Of a stretch of DNA of 55,636 nucleotides, positions 24,157 through 32,046 are shown piece by piece (within the stretch, counting starts at the first letter, position 1; the number at the start of each line of letters is the position of its first letter). Source of the stretch: Candidatus Rifleibacteriota bacterium. Its GTDB lineage: Bacteria; Riflebacteria; Ozemobacteria; Ozemobacterales; Ozemobacteraceae. The stretch covers positions 387-56,022 of the forward strand of contig JAKJFO010000005.1 in NCBI GenBank assembly GCA_022704885.1, in the 5' to 3' direction. The position numbers were made by a program, and so were the translations under genes. The notes beneath the pieces were generated by a model that saw only the letters and a program-made list of their open reading frames with translations, was not told the origin of the DNA and did not search any database.

Positions 24157-26046
24157 ATGAAAAGTCGTCTGAACGAAAACGTTGCTAACCTCAAAAAATT
24201 TTTTCTGAAGTTATCTGCTGGCAGACGCGCGGCGTTGTCAGCCGGACTGTTTGCGGTTATCGCAATGATACTGATTTGGACAAATCAAACCGACAGATTT
24301 GACCAGGTATTTTACGACATCGCTCAGCGCAATCTGTCCCGATATCTCGCGCCCTCTCAAGAAATAGCCATTGTTGCCATCGACACCGAAACCCTTGAAG
24401 AATCAGGAAAACGCTGGCCCTGGCCGCGTGACCGTTTTGCCAGCCTGATCGGCAGAATCAGCTCATATTCGCCGCGGGCAATTCTGCTCGACATCGTTTT
24501 TCAGCACCCGGAAGAGATAAGCAATGGCGAAGGAGACCGGGCGCTCGAAGAGGCGATAAAAAAAGCCGGCCATGTAGCCCTGATCAGCTATGTTGAAGAA
24601 GACATTACCAGCAGTGGTCGACAGAAAAGGCATTATCGCAGCATGAAGCAGTTTCGCGATGTCGCCTTTTGTGAAGGCTACATTCACTCATTTATCGATG
24701 CCGACGCGACTATACGAAGATTTTCGCTGCATGATGCAAAAATGGCCGAAGAAGGCTGTCTGCTCAAACTGGCACGCAAGGCGGCTGCAACCAAAATGCG
24801 AATGTCAGATTTCGAAAACATGCCAGAGACGAGCCAGATCATATTCGCCAGAAAGTTGGGGGGGATTCGCTTATTCAGTGCGCAGGATCTTTTAGAGAAC
24901 AAAATCAATGCAGAGTCTCTTAAAGACAAAGTAGTCGTTTTGGGAGCCACCGCGCAGGCGCTGCATGATTACCACAAAACCAGCCTCGGCCTGATGTCCG
25001 GGCCCGAAATTCTGGCAGCAGCTTACGATACTCTCATCAGCAAACGAACTGCAGAACCATCAAGTGGTGCAACAATAAGAATATTACTGATGATGGCCGG
25101 CTTTTTAACCAGCTTTCTGCTGGCTGCCCGCCGGTATTATCGCCACGAAATCCTGTCTTTGTCAATTTATACTGCAGCTGTCTTCGTTTTTTACCATCTG
25201 GCAGCCGCACTTTTGCTGTTCGCTCCTCTCAGCTGCCTTTTCATAACCTGGGCTTGTGTCTCGTTAAGCAATTACCTTATGAACAGGTTCGTCGAAGTGG
25301 TCGAGCAGCAGATTGCTCAGGCCGAATCAGACTGCGCCGGAAAAATTCAGGCCGAACTTTTTCCGCATCGGTCGATAAGCACCACCAGCCATACTGTCAG
25401 AGGCATGTGTATTCCCTGTGATACTACTGGTGGCGACTTTTATGACTATTTCGAGCTTGCTGACGGCAATATCATTTTCATGCTCGGCGATGTTGCCGGG
25501 CACGGATTTTCGGCAGCGATTCTGACCGTCATGGCCAAAACAACGATTCAGCTGCTCAGAAACAAAAGCATGGTAACGCCTGATACTGTAATAGAGAACC
25601 TCAATCTGATCATTTTTGAACTGGTGAAAAAGAAAAAGTTCATGACTATGGCCGTGGGACATTTGAATGTAGAATCTCATGAAGTAAACATCGTGCTGGC
25701 CGGACATCTGCCGCCACTGCATATAAGCCGTGAAGGCGCAGTTAAGGAAATGGCAAAAGCAGGTTTTCCGCTGGGCGTAATAAAAAACCTGCCACTCAAT
25801 CGTCTCAGCTGCACGTTGCAGGCTGGTGACTCGCTGCTGCTTTACACCGATGGTATCGTCGAGGCCCTAAACTGGCAGAATGAGCAGTACGGTTATAAAG
25901 CCTGGTATGCCTTTTTATCCGAACAAACGCCTCATCTTGGCGACAACACCCCTATCGATACGCTGCTCTCCGGTGTTAACCAGCACAAAAGAGGCCGCAG
26001 CTTTGACGACGATGTCACCTGCCTGCTGATTACCCGGCGTAATTGA
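24157..26046 (+). CDS. CHASE2-sensor SpoIIE/PP2C-type serine phosphatase
   Basis: This 629-residue membrane protein has one helix near residue 35 and an extracytoplasmic CHASE2 domain (about 48-300; features include IAIVAIDTETLEESGKRWPW and AILLDIVF). Further helices lie around 300-380, then a linker. The PP2C phosphatase domain (about 400-629) has metal motifs GGDFYDYF, LGDVAGHGF, LLYTDGIVEA and FDDDVTCLL. This layout is RsbU/SpoIIE-like: an outside signal would control dephosphorylation of a STAS anti-anti-sigma factor. Two STAS proteins are encoded nearby (36524-36874, 39588-39944). No RsbW-like kinase is in the window. It converges on the GspK-like gene with a 9-nt gap. Confidence 0.92.
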   Translation: MKSRLNENVANLKKFFLKLSAGRRAALSAGLFAVIAMILIWTNQTDRFDQVFYDIAQRNLSRYLAPSQEIAIVAIDTETLEESGKRWPWPRDRFASLIGRISSYSPRAILLDIVFQHPEEISNGEGDRALEEAIKKAGHVALISYVEEDITSSGRQKRHYRSMKQFRDVAFCEGYIHSFIDADATIRRFSLHDAKMAEEGCLLKLARKAAATKMRMSDFENMPETSQIIFARKLGGIRLFSAQDLLENKINAESLKDKVVVLGATAQALHDYHKTSLGLMSGPEILAAAYDTLISKRTAEPSSGATIRILLMMAGFLTSFLLAARRYYRHEILSLSIYTAAVFVFYHLAAALLLFAPLSCLFITWACVSLSNYLMNRFVEVVEQQIAQAESDCAGKIQAELFPHRSISTTSHTVRGMCIPCDTTGGDFYDYFELADGNIIFMLGDVAGHGFSAAILTVMAKTTIQLLRNKSMVTPDTVIENLNLIIFELVKKKKFMTMAVGHLNVESHEVNIVLAGHLPPLHISREGAVKEMAKAGFPLGVIKNLPLNRLSCTLQAGDSLLLYTDGIVEALNWQNEQYGYKAWYAFLSEQTPHLGDNTPIDTLLSGVNQHKRGRSFDDDVTCLLITRRN

Positions 26047-26055
26047 GCCGGCAGT

Positions 26056-27816
26056 TCAAGAAGAAACGCCACTGTAAGAAGCACCGGTCGAATCAGGCGG
26101 ACCGGGGCTCTGCGGGGTATCCTGCTGATCGCTGGGCAGCCTTATCGTACCGCCGGGTGGAACCGCCAGACCTTCGTCATAATGTTTGCGCAGATAATTC
26201 AGCACGTAGCCAACATCCATGGTAAAAGGCTTGTCTGGCGATTTATTTACAAAATTGTAGGGTATTTCGACCGGTGTGATAGTTATCTCGGGCTTGGTGT
26301 ACCAGCCTCCACGCGAGGGCCAATACCAGTAATCTGCAGCGTTGATTTCACCATTCGCGACCTTCTGTTGAAAGTAGCCGTCGTCCCATGGAGTTCCCTT
26401 GTTGAACACAATCTTTATCTTTCTGGCAGCATCTTTGAGAAAGGTCGCATCATGAATGAAATCAGAAGTTGATTTGCCTGAGTCAGTGAGGTTCATGATC
26501 GACTTGTATTTTTCGGTCGAAGGAATCTTATAAAGCTCAGGAAATCGCTGTGGGCGGGTAACTATATCGTCGAGCCGGCCGAAATGCGCAAGAACTTCGA
26601 GAATCTCTGCACGCGGACTGCTTTTGCCGATCGCCAGATGATATTCGCTCATACCGGGAAACTGTTCGCGCTGAGGTGCGGTCAGGCCCGGCATCACCCA
26701 CTTTTCGATCATCTCTTCAAGAAATTTGTTTCCAGCAGTCTGAATAGACAGCGAGGTGTTTCCCGGCACTTTTTCGAGGCGCTTCAACACATCTTCGACA
26801 CTGACCGTTCCACCAAGCGGTGGGCTGCCAAAAGTATTTTCCAGCTCTTCAACATGTGGCTGGTTTTTTGCATAATTCAAAACGTATTCATCAGATAATT
26901 TGCTGATAAATTGATCGATTTTTTTGCGTCTTACTTCGAAGTCAGTCAGATCGAGCCCGGTAATCGCGCGATCCATGATTTTGGTAACCCGCACCATCTT
27001 TTTGAGAGTTTTGTTTGATCTGACAGTAGTCATCAGCTCATCATTGCATTCGCCAAACACCGCGTTGGCAGTCAGTTGCTGACCGACGGTAAAATTCAGT
27101 TTAGTAAGAGTTCCGTAGGCAGGGGCTTTTACGTCCCAGCTCATGGTTATCTGGATCGGGTCAGAAGGATCGCCTTCGACCTCAGCAATGATGGTGTTGG
27201 GGTTAACCTTGTCGCCAACGGCGTTGTTGATTTTGGTAACAACCAGCAGAGTTGGAACCGGGCCATCCTGCGACCACGGTTGCGGAACCCTTATCAGAGC
27301 TGTAGTGTCACCTGATGGCGCCGAAACCTGGGTGTCAGCGCCTTCAGTGCTGTCTGAGTTAAGAAAGGGCTCGGGACTCATAATGAATTTGCCGTAAACC
27401 AGAACCCTCTCGCCTTTGTATTCACCTACCGAGAAGACTCTTATGTGATCGAGACGCTGAACTTTGTCGTAACCCTGAACCGGCGAGGGGTTGGCAGATT
27501 CGAACTCTTCGGCGATAACATAAGCCTTGCCATTACCTGGCCCGAAAAACTCATGCACAACCGCTCCGCCAGTGGGCCTGGCTACCTTGTTGTTGATATC
27601 GAAACCGTCATTAACCCACCATCTTTTGCGCATCAGTTGTGCTTCTGCCCAGTTCAGGCCTGAATATGCCATATATTCAGCCCGTTTGTTTTCGTAAAAG
27701 TCTTTGACATTGCCCAGCTCATGGCTCGAAAAATTCATCATGGCCGACAAAAACAGCAGCAACACCGTAATCAGAACCAGAGCAGTCGGAATCGCGATTC
27801 CTCTTTTATTGCGCAT
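26056..27816 (-). CDS. GspK/PilX-like large pseudopilin with a barrel-sandwich (biotinyl-like) insert, cluster A
   Basis: This 586-residue protein has a prepilin-like N-terminus (MRNKRG, then IAIPTALVLITVLLLFLSAM) lacking Glu at position +5, as in GspK and PilX. The body includes a segment where VGDKVNPNTIIAEV is followed by VKAPAYGTLTKLNFTVGQQL, the two-half pattern of biotinyl/lipoyl or HlyD-type hairpins, without an obvious modified Lys. The C-terminal third is strongly similar to the 668-aa protein at 40955-42961 (GTPW, then F-Q-VA-G, DYWYW, GWY), and so is the tail DTPQxPGPPDSTGAxYSGxSS. It is the last gene of cluster A. The ATG at 27816 has AGGAG before it. Function is unknown; a filament-tip role is inferred from GspK. 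Confidence 0.82.
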   Translation of the reverse strand: MRNKRGIAIPTALVLITVLLLFLSAMMNFSSHELGNVKDFYENKRAEYMAYSGLNWAEAQLMRKRWWVNDGFDINNKVARPTGGAVVHEFFGPGNGKAYVIAEEFESANPSPVQGYDKVQRLDHIRVFSVGEYKGERVLVYGKFIMSPEPFLNSDSTEGADTQVSAPSGDTTALIRVPQPWSQDGPVPTLLVVTKINNAVGDKVNPNTIIAEVEGDPSDPIQITMSWDVKAPAYGTLTKLNFTVGQQLTANAVFGECNDELMTTVRSNKTLKKMVRVTKIMDRAITGLDLTDFEVRRKKIDQFISKLSDEYVLNYAKNQPHVEELENTFGSPPLGGTVSVEDVLKRLEKVPGNTSLSIQTAGNKFLEEMIEKWVMPGLTAPQREQFPGMSEYHLAIGKSSPRAEILEVLAHFGRLDDIVTRPQRFPELYKIPSTEKYKSIMNLTDSGKSTSDFIHDATFLKDAARKIKIVFNKGTPWDDGYFQQKVANGEINAADYWYWPSRGGWYTKPEITITPVEIPYNFVNKSPDKPFTMDVGYVLNYLRKHYDEGLAVPPGGTIRLPSDQQDTPQSPGPPDSTGASYSGVSS

Positions 27817-27833
27817 GATCAATCTCCTGTTCC

Positions 27834-28346
27834 TTACCACGGCTCATTGGTTTCAGTGTTGCGCATTTTAACGGCATTGGCAATGACGTTTTCTTTGCCG
27901 TTCTCGTCGCAGATACGCACGCTGTATTTGACCAGATGAGCATCAGGGCGCTCGACCAGAAATTCGATCGCCCGATTGGCAATTACTTTGAGACCACGTG
28001 GGTCGTTGTTCTTATAGTTTTCATAATTTATCAAATTCAGTCTCTGCTGCTTGTCGAGAAAAAATACCAACAGCTGATTACGATCGTTTTTAAAGAGAAT
28101 CTGATTGTAAACCTTGTTAGAAACTGGCGGAAACAAAACACGGTTACCATAGGAGAGTTCATTGTTAATGTGAATCGAGGCCATTCTCAGATCCTGCAGA
28201 TCACCAATTTTCTGGGTTGCTGTGAATGATTTTCTGGCCCAGAAAAAGACACCAGTCGCCAGGCCCATGAAAAGAGCAAAAATGACAGCGTAAACACAGA
28301 TCTCTACAAAACTCATTCCATGTCTGTCGTATCTTTGTATTATCAT
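27834..28346 (-). CDS. PilW/GspJ-like pseudopilin (cluster A)
   Basis: This 170-residue protein has a class III prepilin signal: a basic leader to Gly10, then MSFVE with Glu at +5 and a hydrophobic helix (ICVYAVIFALFMGLATGVFF). It is homologous to the 187-aa protein at 40395-40958 (both have LRxSSxxxxxEL, then LFP, QxL(Y/L)F, and a region IEL/IEFxVxRP). It should be processed by a prepilin peptidase that is not encoded in the window. It lies 3 nt after the PilV-like gene's stop, and the GspK-like gene follows 17 nt later. Confidence 0.88.
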   Translation of the reverse strand: MIIQRYDRHGMSFVEICVYAVIFALFMGLATGVFFWARKSFTATQKIGDLQDLRMASIHINNELSYGNRVLFPPVSNKVYNQILFKNDRNQLLVFFLDKQQRLNLINYENYKNNDPRGLKVIANRAIEFLVERPDAHLVKYSVRICDENGKENVIANAVKMRNTETNEPW

Positions 28347-28349
28347 CGC

Positions 28350-28862
28350 TCAGCCCTTATTCTTGAGTAGATGCAGCACAACCTGATGTGTGAACTTGTC
28401 TGTTTTGTAATTGCGGTCGTTCCATAAAAATCTGACGGTAATTTCGATCAGATTCGGGTCTGAAGTCTTACGCGAAGAGAGCAGAACCCGGCAATGAGCG
28501 ATGAACTGCGTTGCGCTCTGATTGTCAGCACCATAAAAGTTTTCAAGGGCAGCGCTCACTTCTCGGTTCTCGAGAACTGTCCCGGTTATATCAACACCGT
28601 TTGCGTCACCGCTGTCGAACATGGCGATATCGAAACGGCCCTCTTCGATTTCGTTTTCGATGGTCATCAGCACGCGCTCTGCTATGCTAAGAGTCACAGG
28701 GAAGTCTCTCAGCATGCGCTGCTGCGAAAGCCCGCTCTCAGAGAAAAGCCGCATAAGCGGAATAAACCCGAGCACGAAAATTACCACCGCCATCATGACT
28801 TCAATCAGTGATACGGCCTGACGGCGTTTTCGAATCCTGGTGTTTTCAAAGCGGTCTGCCAT
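28350..28862 (-). CDS. PilV/GspI-like pseudopilin (cluster A)
   Basis: This 170-residue protein from the ATG at 28862 (AGGTGA site) has a prepilin signal. The leader ends at Ala16 (not Gly), then VSLIE with Glu at +5 and the helix VMMAVVIFVLGFIPLMRLF. It is homologous to the 153-aa protein at 39937-40398: SESGLSQQRMLRDFPV corresponds to SETGLPQQAMIRDYTV. The Ala at -1 is less favoured by PilD peptidases but is known to be tolerated. It follows the HEAT-like gene by 7 nt. Confidence 0.86.
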   Translation of the reverse strand: MADRFENTRIRKRRQAVSLIEVMMAVVIFVLGFIPLMRLFSESGLSQQRMLRDFPVTLSIAERVLMTIENEIEEGRFDIAMFDSGDANGVDITGTVLENREVSAALENFYGADNQSATQFIAHCRVLLSSRKTSDPNLIEITVRFLWNDRNYKTDKFTHQVVLHLLKNKG

Positions 28863-28869
28863 CTTCACC

Positions 28870-29724
28870 TCATTCAGAACTCACAGAACTGCCGATGATC
28901 ATAACCTGACCACGTGAATTTCTGGTACAGCTTTCGACCCGCACTGTCAGTTTATCTTCGATCTTATAAAACCCTGGCGATTTATCCAGTTTCAGCTTGA
29001 AATGACGATCATCGTCTGACAGAAACAGCCAGCTCTGGCCAAAAATTTCATAATCCTTCAAAGTTCCTTTGATCAGCTGACCAGGAGCAACATCTTCTGT
29101 CTGAATGCCTCCATAGATCTTAGGAACCGCCTTTTGCTCCACACGAACGGGCGGTGTAATTCTGTCGCTACTTCTAATTATACTATATGCCATTACAGTC
29201 ACAAGGCAGACCAGTACCACGACAAATACAGCAAGAACCGGGGTCGATGTCGCCACCCGCTCTGAGAATACCAGCACCAGCTGCTCTTTGAGCTTTGTCT
29301 GCCAGGCTGGGAATACTGACTCAGATGGTTTTTCGATCAAAGTCTGATTTTCAGAGCCGTCTGGCTCTGAAACAAGGGGCTGGTCAGCTTCTGGCAAGGG
29401 CGGATTATCGATGACGGGCGGTGGCGAAGACTTGGTAATCTGAGGTTTAGCGTTTTCCTTTGCGTAGGTTCTGCCGGTAAGGCGTATCTTCGAGCCATCT
29501 GCTTTTGCAGTGCAGGCGTCAAGAATTTCTTCGAGGCTTTTTCGACAGACCGGATCAGTCTCGACTTCGTAGCGAAGCCGAACCGCCTCTTCGACCCCTG
29601 AACAACCGGCAAACTGGCTGAGAGCGAGGATAGCCCTCGCTCTCAGCCCTGGCTCGTCAGAAGAGATGTCGAAAACAAGCTCTCTGATGATGCGCTGTTG
29701 TTCTGCCTTCGGCGCGTCTGTCAT
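28870..29724 (-). CDS. HEAT-like protein with single membrane segment (family member 2, short)
   Basis: This 284-residue protein has the same order as the other two HEAT proteins in the window but lacks the long repeat region. The N-terminal ~70 residues (RIIRELVFDISSDEPGLRARAILALSQF, ending CRKSLEEILDAC) correspond to the opening of the 766- and 729-aa proteins. A Pro-rich linker, one membrane helix (VLAVFVVVLVCLVTVMAYSII) and a C-terminal beta domain follow (LKDYEIFGQSWLFLSDDDRHFKLKLD). The C-terminal domain corresponds to that of the 766-aa protein. It overlaps the secreted-protein gene upstream by 4 bp. Confidence 0.78.
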   Translation of the reverse strand: MTDAPKAEQQRIIRELVFDISSDEPGLRARAILALSQFAGCSGVEEAVRLRYEVETDPVCRKSLEEILDACTAKADGSKIRLTGRTYAKENAKPQITKSSPPPVIDNPPLPEADQPLVSEPDGSENQTLIEKPSESVFPAWQTKLKEQLVLVFSERVATSTPVLAVFVVVLVCLVTVMAYSIIRSSDRITPPVRVEQKAVPKIYGGIQTEDVAPGQLIKGTLKDYEIFGQSWLFLSDDDRHFKLKLDKSPGFYKIEDKLTVRVESCTRNSRGQVMIIGSSVSSE

Positions 29725-30728
29725 AGCTCATTCGCGTTTGGCATAACTGGCTCTTCGATAACTTCTTCGTTTCCGGAAGCCTTACTGTCTTTATCATCCG
29801 GGACAACCAGTTCGCCCTTATCCACACCGACATCGCTTGCGGCAGTCGGTTCAGGCGCTGCCGGTTTGTCGGTGTCGGGATCAACCTTGACCGTTTCTTT
29901 TGCCGAACCTGCCGCAGCCTCTTCTGAGCCTTCAGCACCGGTCTTTTTTGCTGAAGCAAAGTATTCGTTACCAGAATTTTTCCAGGCAGCGGCAGCATCG
30001 CTGGCAAACTTGCTGAAATCAGTCTCACTGATCTGTGCTGCATTGGCGGCTGAGATAACAGCCAATCCAGCCACCTTGATTACGGCAGCAACCTTGGTTA
30101 AAAGACCGGCAGCACCGGACAAAATTACGCCAACCGCTCCAATGATCGGGCCAACATAGGGAATTGCACTCAGAGCGGTACATCCTTTGCCGGCAAGACC
30201 AATAACCATTGCTGCTGCCGACAGGATGGTCGAAATTCCCTGCAGCATTTCGCCAACGCCACGCAGAGCCGTCTGAGCAGCACTTGTTGCTGACGCCGCT
30301 GCCTGCAGATTGGCTTTGGTGCTGGCAGAATCTGACTTGGCTGCTGCTGCTTTGGTGTCAGCGGTTGCTTTATCTGACTTTGTCGCCGCCTCTCCGACTT
30401 TCGTCTTGCTCGCAGTAAATTCGGTCTTTGCTTTTTCCAGCTCTTTCTGGGCCTTTTTTATCTTATCTTTCAAGCCCTTCTTGAAGAAGTTTCCGATTGA
30501 TATACCGATTTTATCGAGAGTGCTGAGTTTGATTGTCCATTTAGAAGTATCTATTGCATCTATATCGGTCTTGGCCTTCTGAGTCTGAGTATTCGACTCT
30601 TCGACCTGTTTAACTTGAGCATCTCCTTCGGCAGCCTGAAGTGTCGCATCGAAAAGCAACGGCTGCATCATAAGTGAAAAGACCAGGAACCATGAAAGAT
30701 ATGAGTTTCTTCTGAGTCTGTTGGTCAT
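29721..30728 (-). CDS. Secreted coiled-coil protein with a hydrophobic Gly/Ala-rich hairpin
   Basis: This 335-residue protein was not recognised. A signal peptide (to about residue 32, ATLQAAEG) is followed by an Ala/Lys/Ser-rich coiled coil (roughly 85-150, with AKTEFTASKTKVGEAATK and similar repeats). Three closely spaced hydrophobic segments come next (GISTILSAAAMVIGLAGK, IPYVGPIIGAVGVILSGAAG, VAAVIKVAGLAVISAANA). The C-terminal 100 residues are acidic and Pro/Ala-rich. Coiled coil plus hydrophobic hairpin is a layout also seen in membrane-inserting translocators, but there is no sequence match to one. It is the only cluster A gene that is fully exported, and it overlaps the short HEAT gene by 4 bp. 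Confidence 0.75.
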   Translation of the reverse strand: MTNRLRRNSYLSWFLVFSLMMQPLLFDATLQAAEGDAQVKQVEESNTQTQKAKTDIDAIDTSKWTIKLSTLDKIGISIGNFFKKGLKDKIKKAQKELEKAKTEFTASKTKVGEAATKSDKATADTKAAAAKSDSASTKANLQAAASATSAAQTALRGVGEMLQGISTILSAAAMVIGLAGKGCTALSAIPYVGPIIGAVGVILSGAAGLLTKVAAVIKVAGLAVISAANAAQISETDFSKFASDAAAAWKNSGNEYFASAKKTGAEGSEEAAAGSAKETVKVDPDTDKPAAPEPTAASDVGVDKGELVVPDDKDSKASGNEEVIEEPVMPNANEL

Positions 30729-30802
30729 CTCGCCATCCCCCTTTTCATGATTTCAAAATTCATAACGTAAAATTTTGCCGTTTCGTCATATAACTGACAA
30801 TT

Positions 30803-31480
30803 CTATTTTATTTTGTGGAAAGTGCGGTATTGCCAGTCGCTGCGATTGATCGAATCTGCGACAAAACTGCTGCTTAAACTCACGGTGAGCTCTAGCGGCT
30901 TGTCGCTGTCTTTATAGTATTCATGCGACAGTACTATTTTTGCCCATAAAACCGGCACATGCGGGTTGGCTTCATGAACGAAAGATTTGAACTCGACTTC
31001 TTTGAAGCCTTTGAACTCACTGCTCTGACCGCCACAAGACCTGATCAGACAACCCGAATCAGAGTCAAACCGATATTCGACCTCCTCTACCATTGGCTCC
31101 GGATCTGAACTGAAACCTGTGTCGGCAAATTTGAAAAACACCAGCTGCTGCGAGGTTACACGTATGCGACGATTGGCACCGACAAATCGGGCGGCGCCGG
31201 CGGAAACTGCCAGTGGCGTCAACAGAAACTTTTTCATTTCTTCGATTCCATCGCCGGCTGTAATATAAGGGCATGCCATCTTGTAGTCACGCCGCAGCAT
31301 ATTGACAGCCTGATGCGCTACCCGAAAATTTTCGAGATCGACAAAACCGTGTTTGTATTTGAACGCCATATTGCTGGCAAAGCTGCTGACAGCATAAAAA
31401 ACAATGCTGATAATCAGTGTGCCAACGACAATCTCGATAAGAGTTACGCCGGTTCGTCGGTTAATCGATATTTCTTTCAT
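30803..31480 (-). CDS. PilW-like pseudopilin (cluster A)
   Basis: This 225-residue protein has a prepilin signal with Gly11, then VTLIE (Glu at +5) and the helix VVGTLIISIVFYAVSSFA. The large C-terminal head (about 185 residues) is beta-rich, with two Cys (GCLIRSCGG). It overlaps the preceding PilV-like gene by 4 bp. It is followed by a 74-nt gap before the exported-protein gene, which could hold an internal promoter. Confidence 0.87.
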   Translation of the reverse strand: MKEISINRRTGVTLIEIVVGTLIISIVFYAVSSFASNMAFKYKHGFVDLENFRVAHQAVNMLRRDYKMACPYITAGDGIEEMKKFLLTPLAVSAGAARFVGANRRIRVTSQQLVFFKFADTGFSSDPEPMVEEVEYRFDSDSGCLIRSCGGQSSEFKGFKEVEFKSFVHEANPHVPVLWAKIVLSHEYYKDSDKPLELTVSLSSSFVADSINRSDWQYRTFHKIK

Positions 31481-32046
31481 GGCTGAGAATTCCAGTCTGT
31501 TACCAGCGTTGCAAGAGTTACTTTGCTGGTCTTACGGGTAAGATCGTGCAGATTGGTAACAGACACGCTGTTGTCCCAGTAAACGGTCACCACGACTTTT
31601 CGCACCAGTCCGGAATAATCCGCTCCACTCAGAGTATGCACCTCGACGGTGCGATAAAAGTAAGCAGAATTATACTGACTTGAATACTGCAGGTTCGATG
31701 CCAGATCATCGCGATAATGCGGATGCTCACCAGTCATCAAACGAGCTGCTTCCAACGAAGAATCAGCACGTTCGACCAGAATGCTGCCAGAAAATCCCTC
31801 GGCATTACGCTCAAAATTTTTGTCGACCGGCAGCAGCCTGACATATTCGATCGCTTCGTTGGCCAGTTCCATCGCCCTGAAATAATTAATACTCTTGCGG
31901 GTATCGGTCTGCACCGTCTGCATCGACCGATAGAGCGGAAATGCCAGTATGGCAAAGGCGGCCACCGCCAGCACGATTTCGGGCAACGAAAAGCCTCTGG
32001 TAAAAGCTGAACGTCGAACAGTCTGGCGTTTGATAACAGTTTTCAC
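31477..32046 (-). CDS. PilV/GspI-like pseudopilin (cluster A)
   Basis: This 189-residue protein has a long basic leader to Gly18, then FSLPE (Glu at +5, Pro in place of the usual Ile/Val at +4) and the helix VLAVAAFAILAFPLYRSM. It starts with GTG at 32046, which overlaps the stop of the 729-aa HEAT gene, so it is translationally coupled. The C-terminal part has strands such as FYRTVEVHTL and RKVVVTVYWDN, typical of minor pseudopilins. Confidence 0.86.
   Translation of the reverse strand: MKTVIKRQTVRRSAFTRGFSLPEIVLAVAAFAILAFPLYRSMQTVQTDTRKSINYFRAMELANEAIEYVRLLPVDKNFERNAEGFSGSILVERADSSLEAARLMTGEHPHYRDDLASNLQYSSQYNSAYFYRTVEVHTLSGADYSGLVRKVVVTVYWDNSVSVTNLHDLTRKTSKVTLATLVTDWNSQP

Noticed and set aside
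29721..30728. Exported coiled-coil protein as a colicin-type toxin with an immunity partner
   Set aside because: There is no toxin motif and no small immunity-like gene next to it; only the hydrophobic hairpin is suggestive.
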